DNA of 64,000 nt, from positions 87,008 through 151,007 of the forward strand of contig NZ_WMJY01000003.1 in the NCBI RefSeq assembly GCF_009711055.1. Reading direction: 5' to 3'. The position numbers were made by a program, and so were the translations under genes. This document shows, one piece after another, positions 8,921 through 18,931 of this stretch. The DNA is from Myroides pelagicus (GTDB lineage Bacteria; Bacteroidota; Bacteroidia; Flavobacteriales; Flavobacteriaceae). Within the stretch, counting starts at the first letter, position 1. Every line of letters begins with the position of its first letter. The notes under the pieces were generated by a model. The model searched no databases, was not told the DNA's origin, and worked only from the letters and a program-made list of their open reading frames with translations.

Positions 8921-8960
8921 TTAAAAGAAAAACCCAAGAGAAAAATATCTCTTGGGTTTC
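8921..8960 (-). terminator. Terminator downstream of the first SusC/SusD pair
   Basis: AAACCCAAGAG (8930-8940) and CTCTTGGGTTT (8949-8959) form a perfect 11-bp stem with an 8-nt loop. On the minus strand a T-rich tract follows. It is about 190 bp beyond the SusD stop codon, leaving a fairly long 3' untranslated region. Confidence 0.75.
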
Positions 8961-9145
8961 AAAACCACAACCAAACTTCAGTGTATAGAACAATCCGAAT
9001 ACACTTCGCTATTATCGTTTCTAAACAGACAATGGTTCAACCTAAAGTCAATTTAGTATATTATTTAATGTACAATCAAGTACATCTCACTTCAACATCT
9101 AAAACCAATAGACTAAGAATAAGTAATCTAATCGATCAAGAAATT

Positions 9146-10594
9146 TTAATTTTGCCACCACATCTTAACATTGATGTCATCTCCTCCCATTTCTCCAACT
9201 ATTTTTTCATACTCTGTTCTGTTTTGTGTACGAATTGATAGTGGAAATGGAAAACGACTAGGCATCACTCCATTATTCAACATTGATTGTGTCTTTGGCA
9301 ACTCTGGAAGTCCTGTACGTTTATATTCAAACCACTGTTGGTAATCTGTCATATAAAGCGCATAATACTTCTGTAGCATAACCTTCTCTAAAGACCCATC
9401 AAACGCAACTTCTGCCTTGTCAAAATAATTAGCAGGCACCTCAATTTCAAATTGAGTTATCGCAGATTTCACCGCTTCTTTATAGTTCTTTTCAGCATCA
9501 GGAAGATAACCCTTCACTCCCAATTCTGCTTTAATAAACAATAATTCAGCATAAGTTAGAATAGGTGCTTTCGTAGGATTCTTAGCCATTTCATTGTTTA
9601 ACCCCGAAGCTTCATAGTCAAACTGAGAATCAGGACCGTCCCAAGCACTTGGTATACCTTTGTATCCGATATAAACTTTCTTTTTGTTTTCAATTCGATA
9701 CGCTTCAGTAGCGTATATTGGCAAACGAGGATCTTCAAAAGCAACTAAATGATCGATAAAGAATGATGCCATTTTCTTACTTAAAGTAAAATCTTGAATT
9801 CTACTCCATGGCGAAACATTAGGTGTTATCCCAGTAATATCTAAAACAACGGACTCTTCATTACTCTCAATCACAGGATATTTTACTGGATCATTTAGCA
9901 TAGCTACCATCTTATCATAAGCGCCCACCTCTGCACGATTCGAGGCTCTAAGCAATAAACGTAAATGAAGTGAATTAGTAAACTTTTGCCAACGCTTCCA
10001 ATAAGCCCCTCCATCAGTAAATAAGATGTCAGGATTAAATTTTAAAGCTTTACCTGTATCATACAGCGAATTTGCACGCTCTAAATCATCAAAAAAACTA
10101 GCATAAATATCTTCCTGATTATCAAACTTAGGAAGTAACTTTCCACTATCTCCTTGAGAAGCATCAAAATAAGGTATAGGTCCAAATAAATCAGTCAAAT
10201 TAGCAGCCATCCATACTCGAAGTGTAATAGCGATAGCCTCATAGTTTGCGTCAGCCACCTTGATAGCTTCTTTCTCCATATCTCTTGCATTCTTAATCCA
10301 ACGATAATAAGCATTCCAAGATGAAGAACCTATATCGTCAGAAAAATCATAACGTTGAATACCATCAACACTGCTTGGAAAAGCAACATTAGCTTGCATA
10401 AATTGGTTATTATGAGACCAACTTCTATATAGCCCATGACTTGCCGCCTCATAGATAATAGGGTTAAGCAAAGTAGAAGGATATATTTTTTGCAATCGAT
10501 TAGGATCCGTGTTTGTCTCTTCAAAGTTAGCAGTACAACTCGCGATAGATAATACCCCAACAACTGCTACTAATATCTTTTTGTAATTCATCAC
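9146..10594 (-). CDS. SusD-like nutrient-binding lipoprotein (SusD/RagB, SusD-like_2 type)
   Basis: This 482-residue surface lipoprotein would form the lid of a SusC/SusD importer. The signal peptide ends at SIASC, with the lipidated Cys20. It is followed by NTDPNRLQKIYPSTLL, typical of the SusD-like_2 branch seen with peptide- and ion-associated pairs rather than classic starch loci. C-terminal elements such as YAELLFIKAELGVKGY and QKYYALYMTDYQQWFEYKRT match the SusD fold, where TPR-like helices contact SusC. The start lies 8 bp after the SusC stop. No degradative enzyme or regulator is adjacent, so the ligand is unknown. Confidence 0.88.
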   Translation of the reverse strand: MMNYKKILVAVVGVLSIASCTANFEETNTDPNRLQKIYPSTLLNPIIYEAASHGLYRSWSHNNQFMQANVAFPSSVDGIQRYDFSDDIGSSSWNAYYRWIKNARDMEKEAIKVADANYEAIAITLRVWMAANLTDLFGPIPYFDASQGDSGKLLPKFDNQEDIYASFFDDLERANSLYDTGKALKFNPDILFTDGGAYWKRWQKFTNSLHLRLLLRASNRAEVGAYDKMVAMLNDPVKYPVIESNEESVVLDITGITPNVSPWSRIQDFTLSKKMASFFIDHLVAFEDPRLPIYATEAYRIENKKKVYIGYKGIPSAWDGPDSQFDYEASGLNNEMAKNPTKAPILTYAELLFIKAELGVKGYLPDAEKNYKEAVKSAITQFEIEVPANYFDKAEVAFDGSLEKVMLQKYYALYMTDYQQWFEYKRTGLPELPKTQSMLNNGVMPSRFPFPLSIRTQNRTEYEKIVGEMGGDDINVKMWWQN

Positions 10595-10602
10595 TAAGTA
10601 AA

Positions 10603-13600
10603 TTAAAGTTCAAGTTTTAAGTTAAATCCATAGGTAGCAGGCGAAGGCATCTGTCCCATTTCTACACCAGGCACCATACTACTTCCATTAAGGGCTGCGG
10701 TTTCAGGATCGAAGATTGGAAAATCACTAATCATCGCTAAATTTCTACCAAATACAGATAAACTCAATTTTTTTAACCTCAGTTTATCCAATACTTTTTT
10801 AGAGAAATTGTACTCTAAACTCACTTCGCGTAATTTGATATAAGAAGCATCAAACGTATTAGACTCTAGATTTGCACGTCTATAATATTCTTTATAATAC
10901 GTAGCTGGATCAACTTTTGTCTCATTAGGAGAGTAGGTACCATCGTTGTTTAACACGACACCATCTCCTACAATATACCCCTCTTCACGACCGTGAAGGG
11001 TATGTTTAAGCTTTCCTTGTTCACTCATTTTATGATGTGATTGAGAATAAACATTACCACCATATTGTCCATCTAGTGTAAAACTAAAAGTAACATTCTT
11101 ATATTTTAAGGTATTAGTCCACCCCATAGTCCAATCAGCATAAGCACTACCGATGTATTCGATAGCGTCAGGACGCTCAGGAAGCCCTTTACTATTGTAG
11201 ATTATTTGACCTTGTTCATTACGAACAAATTTATATCCATACAAATCACCTGTACTACCACCTACTTTAGCAATTATTGAGGCATTACCTGCTTGAGCCA
11301 AAACTTGCTCATCACCACCTTCATATCCATCAGCCAGACTTAGAATTTCATTTTTATTCTTTGCCCAGTTTACCGTAGTATTCCATCTGAAATTATCTGT
11401 TTTTACAGGAGTAGCACTAACTACTAACTCAATACCCTTATTTTGAATATCACCCATATTCAAAACTTTTCGGCTATATCCAGTCGCGTAGTTTAAAGGT
11501 ACCGTTAAGATTTGGTCCTTTGTTTTTGTTTGATACAAGGTCACATCAAATGAAAGACGATTTTTAAACATTTTATGTTCATAACCTATCTCAAAACTAC
11601 GCGTGCGTTCAGGTTTTAGATTGTCATTGTGCAAGGTTGTCGGTGATGTAGCCGAACTAGCGAATGCACTATTACTATAGTATAATAAGGTCTGGTATGG
11701 CTTCGTTCCATTTCCTACTTCAGCATAAGACACTCTCAATTTAGAATAATCAATAACTGCTGGAAGATTGAAAATATCATTAAGTATAAAACTTGTATTA
11801 ACTGAAGGATACATGAACGACCAGTTTCCTTTTTGAAGTGTACTAGACCAGTCATTTCTCAAAGTTGCATCTACGAAAACCTTGTTATTAAACCCTACAG
11901 AAGCCATTCCGTATAACGAATTTACCTTCATATTTAAATCCTTCACACGTGTATCAGGGATATTCATACCGTTAGACAACATGTAAACACCTGGAGTAAC
12001 CAGTCCAGTCACAGATGCTGACACATCGTGATACTTAGAGTCCATCATATTTCCCCCTACAGATGCACCGTAAGTAAAAATATCAGAATCATCGTTGTTA
12101 TACGATAATAAGAAATCTGTATTTATTTCTTGGAAGTTAATTTGTTGTGTGCGAAAATAACCTTGACCAAATTTGCTTGTATTATATGGTCTACGTTGTT
12201 CACGTTTATCATTTCTACTATTCAAAGCTGCACGAACCATCAATTGCAACTTCGGTGCTAATTCAATATCAGCTGATAGACTACCTTTAATGGTATTAGC
12301 ATTGATAGGGTTAGTGGTCTCGTAGGCAATCAAATAAGGATTCTCTATATAAGAACTAAAAGGATGTATCTGTTCTATTTGATCATACCCTTTCTTCCAA
12401 ATTGGACGATACCAATCTAAATCAACGTTTGGATTTTGGAAAATCATAAAGTATCCTATAGTATGGTTACCATAACCAGTACCTGGTAAATTGTCACTCT
12501 TACGATTAGAATAACTAACATTAGCATTAATAGTAATATCTTTAGATACAGCGTATTTAGCTTTAGTAGAAATAGTCGTACGATCTACACCTGTGTTAGG
12601 CATAATCCACTCATTCTTAGAGTGCGTAATAGTAGAGCGAATATCTCCCTTATCATTACCTCCAAAGAAACCTAATGTATTAGTTGTCGTAATACCCGTT
12701 CTCCAAAAGTCCTTAATATTATTTTTATAAGGTCTCCAAAGCGTTCTTTCTTCACCTTGACCTTCGGTTAAAGGATCATATTGATAAAAATATTGTCCAT
12801 CGAATTTTGGTCCAAAAGCACTACTTGTACTTCCAGTATTCCCACCATCATCAGATAATCCATAAGAGTAGTAAGCATTACCCTCTTTATCAAAACTCTT
12901 TCCAGTACCTTGACCATATTCATACTGATAATCCGGCCAACGCTGTATAACATCAAAACTTACATTTGAATTAAATGTTACACCTAATCCCTTTTGTTTC
13001 TTCCCAGACTTAGTAGTAACCATTAATACACCATTCGAAGCTCTAGAACCATATAAAGCAGCAGCACCAGGTCCTTTTAAAACAGTGATAGATTCAATAT
13101 CGTCTGGATTCAAATCTGCTAATCCATTACCGTAATCAACAGGAGCATCATTACTGATATATGAACTATCAGCTCCACTTCCCCAAAGATCATTATTAAG
13201 TATCACTCCATCAACAACAACTAAAGCACCATTAGAAGATAAATCAAGAGAACGATCCCCTCTTAGTTTTATCTGAGTAGAGTTCATAGGCCCTGAGCTT
13301 GAAGAAAGCATAGACATACCCGCAACTTTTCCCTTCAATGCATCAGACCAACTATTTGATCGCGCACGTTCTAGGTCATCACTTTTGATGGTTTGTTGAG
13401 AATACCCTAACTTTTTCTCTGCTCTTTTAATACCCAGTGCAGTCACAACAACTTCATTCAACATATTTGAAGTTGAATTTAACTGAATACGTACAAACTC
13501 CCCACGCTTAAGAGTTACCTTCTTGGTATCAAATCCAATAAAGGAAATTTGAAATTCACTAGTCAATTCATCTGATGTAGAAGCCAATATAAACTTTCCA

Positions 13601-13845
13601 TCTAAATCAGTACTTAGAGCTTTGCCATCACTTAAACGAATAACAGTAGCACCAGGAAGCGAAATACCAGATTCGTCAACTATTTGTCCACTAAAATTTG
13701 ATGATTGGTCAATCGAGCGATTAGAAGTTTGCTCAGATCTCTCTATAGACGTACGCTCTTCAGCTGATACTTGCTGTGTAGTTAACACACTCAGCGTACT
13801 TAGAAAAATAAAGAATGCCAGACCGTTTCTTCTATTTCTTTTCAT
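10603..13845 (-). CDS. SusC/RagA-family TonB-linked outer membrane transporter
   Basis: This 1080-residue TonB-dependent transporter forms the barrel of the importer completed by the adjacent SusD. The open frame reaches 13905, but the ATG at 13845 gives MKRNRRNGLAFFIFLSTL and a signal peptide ending at VSA, so I use that start. A carboxypeptidase-regulatory-like domain (FSGQIVDESGISLPGATV, about residues 55-130) precedes the plug. The plug starts with VVVTALGIKRAEKKLGYS and contains the SusC segment DDIESITVLKGPGAAALYGS. A beta-barrel follows. The last residues are KLEL, so the barrel ends in Leu rather than the usual Phe. The gene stands alone with its SusD, more than 29 kb from the four-pair array, and is closest in plug type to SusC-1 of that array. 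Confidence 0.9.
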   Translation of the reverse strand: MKRNRRNGLAFFIFLSTLSVLTTQQVSAEERTSIERSEQTSNRSIDQSSNFSGQIVDESGISLPGATVIRLSDGKALSTDLDGKFILASTSDELTSEFQISFIGFDTKKVTLKRGEFVRIQLNSTSNMLNEVVVTALGIKRAEKKLGYSQQTIKSDDLERARSNSWSDALKGKVAGMSMLSSSSGPMNSTQIKLRGDRSLDLSSNGALVVVDGVILNNDLWGSGADSSYISNDAPVDYGNGLADLNPDDIESITVLKGPGAAALYGSRASNGVLMVTTKSGKKQKGLGVTFNSNVSFDVIQRWPDYQYEYGQGTGKSFDKEGNAYYSYGLSDDGGNTGSTSSAFGPKFDGQYFYQYDPLTEGQGEERTLWRPYKNNIKDFWRTGITTTNTLGFFGGNDKGDIRSTITHSKNEWIMPNTGVDRTTISTKAKYAVSKDITINANVSYSNRKSDNLPGTGYGNHTIGYFMIFQNPNVDLDWYRPIWKKGYDQIEQIHPFSSYIENPYLIAYETTNPINANTIKGSLSADIELAPKLQLMVRAALNSRNDKREQRRPYNTSKFGQGYFRTQQINFQEINTDFLLSYNNDDSDIFTYGASVGGNMMDSKYHDVSASVTGLVTPGVYMLSNGMNIPDTRVKDLNMKVNSLYGMASVGFNNKVFVDATLRNDWSSTLQKGNWSFMYPSVNTSFILNDIFNLPAVIDYSKLRVSYAEVGNGTKPYQTLLYYSNSAFASSATSPTTLHNDNLKPERTRSFEIGYEHKMFKNRLSFDVTLYQTKTKDQILTVPLNYATGYSRKVLNMGDIQNKGIELVVSATPVKTDNFRWNTTVNWAKNKNEILSLADGYEGGDEQVLAQAGNASIIAKVGGSTGDLYGYKFVRNEQGQIIYNSKGLPERPDAIEYIGSAYADWTMGWTNTLKYKNVTFSFTLDGQYGGNVYSQSHHKMSEQGKLKHTLHGREEGYIVGDGVVLNNDGTYSPNETKVDPATYYKEYYRRANLESNTFDASYIKLREVSLEYNFSKKVLDKLRLKKLSLSVFGRNLAMISDFPIFDPETAALNGSSMVPGVEMGQMPSPATYGFNLKLEL

Positions 13846-14204
13846 TTGGATTATAATTGTGTTGCTTAATAAAGAATTAAGGCAATTTTCATTACCTACT
13901 CGCAAATAACACTAATAAAAACCTGAAAATTCAAGAAACGAGATTAAGTATACATTAACCTACTTAAACAAATAATTAACACTCACTAAACAAACCCGCC
14001 AAAAAATAACAGAATAAAGAACACCAGACAAGCGAATAACCTAAATAACAATCACTTAAATAAAACAAGAAGACATTAAAACGAGATTAACAATGAAGTA
14101 ACATAGCAGTGAATCTTCAGATCTGTTTAGTTATCGTTAAGGAAAAAAAAAAAAAAACACGACGCAAACCTTTTAATTATCCTATCAAATTAGCAAGTAA
14201 AACA
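13846..14204 (-). other. Intergenic region upstream of the first SusC gene, with A15 tract
   Basis: About 360 bp of strongly AT-rich DNA between the SusC start and the terminator of the rpoBC operon. It contains no convincing reading frame. A run of 15 A residues lies at 14143-14157. I find no full TAnnTTTG match on the minus strand; GTTATTTG near 13902 is a partial match only. The promoter of this pair therefore remains unassigned. Confidence 0.55.
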
Positions 14205-14240
14205 AAAAAGTCCCTACTGCAATGCAGTAGGGACTTTTAT
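14204..14240 (-). terminator. Terminator of the rpoBC - DUF3467 operon
   Basis: AAAAGTCCCTACTGC and GCAGTAGGGACTTTT (about 14206-14238) form a stem of roughly 14-15 bp with a very small loop. On the minus strand a T-run follows the stem. It begins 17 bp after the DUF3467 stop codon and closes the large ribosomal/RNA-polymerase block. Confidence 0.85.
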
Positions 14241-14256
14241 ATAAGTACTATACAAG

Positions 14257-14562
14257 TTAAGCCTTTCCTTTAGGTCCAAAGCCAACTGAACTAGGATCAA
14301 AAGCACCGTCAGTCTCTTTAATCTCACCATGTAAAGCCTCAAAACGATTTAGGTTTTCGAGCAGTGCATTAGCTAATTTCTTAGCGTGGTGCGGAGTAAG
14401 AATAACACGCGACTTAACTTTAGCTTTAGGCATACCTGGCATAACTTTTACAAAATCAACAACAAACTCAGTATCAGAGTGATTGATAATTGCTAAGTTA
14501 CTAAAAACACCCTCAGCGGTTACTTCATCTAATTCAATATTAAACTTTTGATCTTCAGTCAT
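14257..14562 (-). CDS. DUF3467 domain-containing protein
   Basis: This 101-residue soluble protein matches DUF3467: an N-terminal acidic stretch, then GVFSNLAIINHSDTEFVVDF, then a valine-rich strand (KVKSRVILTPHHAKKLANAL) and a helical tail. Function is unknown. I recall DUF3467 genes being found after rpoC in Bacteroidota; here it follows rpoC by 27 bp and precedes the operon terminator, so it should be co-transcribed with RNA polymerase. A role linked to transcription is therefore tempting but unproven. No catalytic residues, signal peptide or membrane segment are seen. Confidence 0.85.
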   Translation of the reverse strand: MTEDQKFNIELDEVTAEGVFSNLAIINHSDTEFVVDFVKVMPGMPKAKVKSRVILTPHHAKKLANALLENLNRFEALHGEIKETDGAFDPSSVGFGPKGKA

Positions 14563-14589
14563 AATCTAAACTTTATATTTCATTACTAT

Positions 14590-17500
14590 TTATATAATTC
14601 CATCTTCCTCTAATGAGCTAACAACGATATCATCATAGTCTCTCATACCAGTACCCGCAGGAATTCTGTGACCAACAATAACATTCTCTTTCAATCCTGT
14701 TAATGTATCCACTTTACCTGCAACAGCAGCTTCGTTTAACACTTTCGTAGTTTCCTGGAAAGATGCTGCAGAAATAAACGATTTCGTTTGTAGTGAAGCT
14801 CTTGTAATACCTTGAAGAATTGGTGTACCTGTAGCCGGCATCACATCACGTGCTACCACAAGGTTTTTATCTTCACGGCGTAACAATGAGTTTTCATCAC
14901 GTAAATCTCTCATCGTAATAATCTGACCTTCTTTCAAATTCTCAGAATCTCCAGCATCTTCAACAACTTTCATTGCAAATAATCTATCGTTTTCTTCGAT
15001 AAAGTCACTTGCATGAACTAATTGATCCTCTAAAAATACTGTATCACCTGCATCTTGAATTCTTACTTTACGCATCATTTGACGTATTACTACCTCAAAG
15101 TGCTTATCACTAATTTTCACTCCTTGAAGACGATACACTTCTTGAATCTCATTAACTAGATATTGTTGAACAGCAGAAGGCCCTTGAATTCTCAAGATAT
15201 CTTCAGGGGTAATGGCTCCATCAGATAACGGCATACCAGCTTTCACAAAGTCGTTCTCTTGAACAAGGATTTGGTTAGATAATTTCACTAGATATTTTCT
15301 AACATCACCTGTTTTAGATTCAACAACGATCTCGCGATTACCACGTTTAATCTTACCAAATGACACAACACCATCAATTTCAGAAACTACAGCAGGGTTT
15401 GAAGGATTACGAGCTTCTAACAACTCAGTAATTCTAGGAAGACCTCCCGTAATATCCCCAGCTTTAGATGAGTGACGAGGGATCTTAACTAAAACTTTAC
15501 CAGCTTTAATTTTTTCACCATCGTTAACCATTAAGTGAGAACCTACTGGTAAGTTGTATGAACGTATTAATTCACCATCTTTACCATAAATTAATAAAGT
15601 AGGAATTAACTTTTTATTTCTTGACTCAGTAATAACTTTTTCTTGGAATCCTGTTTGCTCATCAATCTCAACCATGAACGTTTGTCCTTGTTCAATGTCT
15701 TCATAAGCAATTTTACCAGTAAACTCAGAAACAATTACACCATTGTAAGGATCCCATTTACAGATAGTAGTCTCTTCTTCAATTACATCACCATCTTGCA
15801 CATAAATAGTAGCACCATAAGGGATATTATTTGTCGTCAATAAAATACCTGTATTTACATCAAATAATTTAGCTTCAGTAGAACGAGAGATAACAATATC
15901 TATAACATTACCTTCATTATCCTCACCCTTTACAGTTTTTAAGTCTTCCATTTCTAGACGACCTTTAAACTTAGCTTTAATACTAGACGTTTCAGAGATA
16001 TTACCCGCAGTACCCCCAACGTGGAAGGTTCTCAATGTTAACTGTGTACCAGGTTCTCCAATTGATTGAGCTGCAACAACTCCAACTGCTTCACCTTTCT
16101 GAACCATCTTAGCAGTTGCTAAATTACGTCCGTAACATTTAGAACAAATACCAGTCTTAGCCTCACAAGTCAGAGGAGAACGAACCTCTAATGACTCAAT
16201 TGGCGCAGCATTGATAGCTTTAGCGATTGCCTCAGTAATTTCTTCACCTGCAGCAACGATAACTTCTGAATTTAATGGATTAATTACGTCATTTAAAGAT
16301 ACACGACCTAAAACTCTTTCTCCTAATGATTCGATAACCTCTTCATTTTTCTTAAGTGCTTTAACATCGATACCTCTTAATGTACCACAATCAACGCTAT
16401 TAACGATAACATCTTGTGCGACATCGTGTAGACGACGAGTTAGATAACCAGCATCGGCAGTTTTAAGAGCCGTATCGGCAAGACCTTTACGAGCACCGTG
16501 AGTTGAAATAAAATACTCCAAAATCGAAAGACCTTCTTTAAAGTTCGAAAGAATTGGGTTTTCAATAATCTCACCACCACCTGCAGTTGATTTCTTAGGT
16601 TTAGCCATCAAACCACGCATACCAGTTAACTGACGAATCTGCTCCTTAGAACCACGGGCTCCAGAGTCAAGCATCATGTACACAGAGTTGAATCCTTGTT
16701 TATCCTCACGGATATTTTTCATAGCTAACTCAGTTAACATTGCATTTGTTGATGTCCAAACATCAATTACCTGATTATAACGTTCGTTATTCGTGATAAG
16801 TCCCATGTTATAGTTCATAGTAATATGATCTACTTGTTGGTTAGCATCATCGATTAACTCTTGTTTACGACCTGGAATCATGATATCTCCTAAACTGAAA
16901 GAAAGACCACCACGGAATGCATAACCGTATCCCATACTCTTAATATCATCTAAGAATGCAGCTGTAGTAGGTACATCAGTAATACTTAAAATACCACCAA
17001 TAATATCTCTAAGCGACTTCTTAGTTAATACCTCATTAATATATCCAGCTACTTCAGGAACTACTTCGTTAAATAAAATTCTACCAGCCGTAGTTTCTAT
17101 AATTTGATATACTAATTCTCCTTCAGCATTATAATCTTTAGCACGAACTTTCACTCCCGCATTCAGGTCAAGTTTACCTTCATTGATTGCAATGTGTACC
17201 TCTTCAACTGAATAAAAAGTAAGTCCTTCACCTTTTACAATCTCATCTTCTGTTGACTTACGCAACTTAGTCATATAGTAAAGACCAAGTACCATATCTT
17301 GAGAAGGTACTGTAATTGGCGCCCCATTTGCAGGGTTTAAGATATTGTGAGAGGCAAGCATTAACAATTGAGACTCTAAAATAGCTTCAGGTCCTAATGG
17401 TAAATGCACAGCCATCTGGTCACCATCGAAATCGGCGTTAAATGCCGTACACACTAATGGGTGTAATTGAATCGCTTTACCTTCGATTAACTTAGGTTGA

Positions 17501-18861
17501 AACGCTTGAATACCCAATCTGTGTAACGTAGGGGCACGGTTCAATAGAACAGGGTGTCCTTTGATTACGTTTTCTAAGATATCCCAAACAACAGGCTCTT
17601 TTTTATCTATAATTTTCTTAGCAGATTTAACTGTCTTAACAATACCTCTTTCGATTAATTTACGAATCACAAATGGCTTGTATAGCTCAGCTGCCATATC
17701 TTTTGGCAATCCACATTCATATAATTTTAACTCTGGTCCTACAACAATTACAGAACGAGCAGAATAGTCAACACGCTTACCTAATAAGTTTTGACGGAAA
17801 CGTCCTTGTTTACCTTTCAATGAATCTGAAAGAGATTTCAATGGACGATTTGATTCTGTCTTAACAGCAGATGATTTTCTTGTATTATCGAATAACGAGT
17901 CAACAGCCTCTTGTAACATACGCTTTTCATTACGTAAAATAACTTCTGGAGCTTTAATCTCCATAAGGCGTTTAAGACGGTTATTACGGATAATAACTCT
18001 TCTATATAAGTCATTTAAATCAGAAGTAGCAAAACGACCTCCATCTAATGGAACTAATGGACGTAATTCTGGTGGAATAACAGGTATAACCTTTAAAATC
18101 ATCCACTCTGGCTTATTCTCACGGTTTAAATTTGACTCTCTAAAAGATTCTACTACTTGCAAACGTTTTAAAGCTTCCGTTTTTCTTTGCTTAGATGTTT
18201 CATTATTAGCAGCATGACGTAATGTATAAGATAACTCATTTAAGTCAGTAGTTGCTAATAAATCCATAATACACTCTGCCCCCATTTTAGCGACAAATTT
18301 ATTAGGATCCTTATCATCTAAGAATTGATTCTCCATTGGAAGAGTATCACAGATATTTAGGTACTCTTCTTCAGTTAAGAAATCTAAACGTTTGATTGGT
18401 TCACCTTCAGCATCCTTAGCAATACCAGGTTGGATTACTACGTAACGCTCATAATAGATTATCATATCTAATTTCTTAGATGGTAATCCTAAGATATAAC
18501 CAATTTTATTTGGAAGAGAACGGAAGTACCAAATATGAGCAATCGGCACAACTAAATTGATGTGTCCAACTCTATCTCTACGTACTTTTTTCTCAGTAAC
18601 TTCAACCCCACAACGGTCACATACGATCCCTTTGTATCGGATTCTTTTATACTTACCACAAGCACACTCATAATCTTTTACCGGACCGAATATACGCTCA
18701 CAGAAAAGACCATCTCTCTCAGGTTTATGAGTACGATAGTTAATTGTTTCTGGTTTTAAAACCTCTCCTCTTGATTCAGCAAGAATCGATTCTGGTGAAG
18801 CTAAACCGATTGAGATTTTATTAAACCTTTTAACGGTATTTTTCTCTTTATTTTTATTCAT
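14590..18861 (-). CDS. rpoC: DNA-directed RNA polymerase subunit beta'
   Basis: This 1423-residue beta' subunit forms the clamp and active centre of RNA polymerase. Near residue 65 is the N-terminal zinc-binding set CACGKYK...CDRCGVEV. The catalytic magnesium loop [15 protein letters not shown] lies near 475. A second zinc site ([13 protein letters not shown], near 890) is followed by [20 protein letters not shown] of the trigger-loop region. Length is normal for the phylum. It starts 70 bp downstream of rpoB, and the gap contains a perfect 11-bp hairpin. The next gene is DUF3467. The ATG has no Shine-Dalgarno. Confidence 0.98.
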   Translation of the reverse strand: MNKNKEKNTVKRFNKISIGLASPESILAESRGEVLKPETINYRTHKPERDGLFCERIFGPVKDYECACGKYKRIRYKGIVCDRCGVEVTEKKVRRDRVGHINLVVPIAHIWYFRSLPNKIGYILGLPSKKLDMIIYYERYVVIQPGIAKDAEGEPIKRLDFLTEEEYLNICDTLPMENQFLDDKDPNKFVAKMGAECIMDLLATTDLNELSYTLRHAANNETSKQRKTEALKRLQVVESFRESNLNRENKPEWMILKVIPVIPPELRPLVPLDGGRFATSDLNDLYRRVIIRNNRLKRLMEIKAPEVILRNEKRMLQEAVDSLFDNTRKSSAVKTESNRPLKSLSDSLKGKQGRFRQNLLGKRVDYSARSVIVVGPELKLYECGLPKDMAAELYKPFVIRKLIERGIVKTVKSAKKIIDKKEPVVWDILENVIKGHPVLLNRAPTLHRLGIQAFQPKLIEGKAIQLHPLVCTAFNADFDGDQMAVHLPLGPEAILESQLLMLASHNILNPANGAPITVPSQDMVLGLYYMTKLRKSTEDEIVKGEGLTFYSVEEVHIAINEGKLDLNAGVKVRAKDYNAEGELVYQIIETTAGRILFNEVVPEVAGYINEVLTKKSLRDIIGGILSITDVPTTAAFLDDIKSMGYGYAFRGGLSFSLGDIMIPGRKQELIDDANQQVDHITMNYNMGLITNNERYNQVIDVWTSTNAMLTELAMKNIREDKQGFNSVYMMLDSGARGSKEQIRQLTGMRGLMAKPKKSTAGGGEIIENPILSNFKEGLSILEYFISTHGARKGLADTALKTADAGYLTRRLHDVAQDVIVNSVDCGTLRGIDVKALKKNEEVIESLGERVLGRVSLNDVINPLNSEVIVAAGEEITEAIAKAINAAPIESLEVRSPLTCEAKTGICSKCYGRNLATAKMVQKGEAVGVVAAQSIGEPGTQLTLRTFHVGGTAGNISETSSIKAKFKGRLEMEDLKTVKGEDNEGNVIDIVISRSTEAKLFDVNTGILLTTNNIPYGATIYVQDGDVIEEETTICKWDPYNGVIVSEFTGKIAYEDIEQGQTFMVEIDEQTGFQEKVITESRNKKLIPTLLIYGKDGELIRSYNLPVGSHLMVNDGEKIKAGKVLVKIPRHSSKAGDITGGLPRITELLEARNPSNPAVVSEIDGVVSFGKIKRGNREIVVESKTGDVRKYLVKLSNQILVQENDFVKAGMPLSDGAITPEDILRIQGPSAVQQYLVNEIQEVYRLQGVKISDKHFEVVIRQMMRKVRIQDAGDTVFLEDQLVHASDFIEENDRLFAMKVVEDAGDSENLKEGQIITMRDLRDENSLLRREDKNLVVARDVMPATGTPILQGITRASLQTKSFISAASFQETTKVLNEAAVAGKVDTLTGLKENVIVGHRIPAGTGMRDYDDIVVSSLEEDGII

Positions 18862-18893
18862 GGTAAACTTACTTGTTAAAGTGTATGATATAA

Positions 18894-18920
18894 AGAGTAA
18901 GCAGCAAAACTGCTTACTCT
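18894..18920 (-). promoter_or_regulatory. Hairpin in the rpoB-rpoC intergenic RNA
   Basis: AGAGTAAGCAG (18894-18904) and CTGCTTACTCT (18910-18920) form a perfect 11-bp stem with a 5-nt loop. On the transcribed strand it is followed by TTTATATC, not by a clean U-run. It is better explained as an attenuator, RNA-stability element or processing site than as a full terminator, because rpoC has no other visible promoter. Confidence 0.6.
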
Positions 18921-18931
18921 ATTACCTTAGT

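Noticed and set aside
8787..9238. Overlapping short open frames on both strands (8787-8993 minus, 8915-9238 plus)
   Set aside because: They overlap a terminator hairpin and the end of a SusD gene, have low-complexity composition and show no family motif; judged chance frames in AT-rich DNA.
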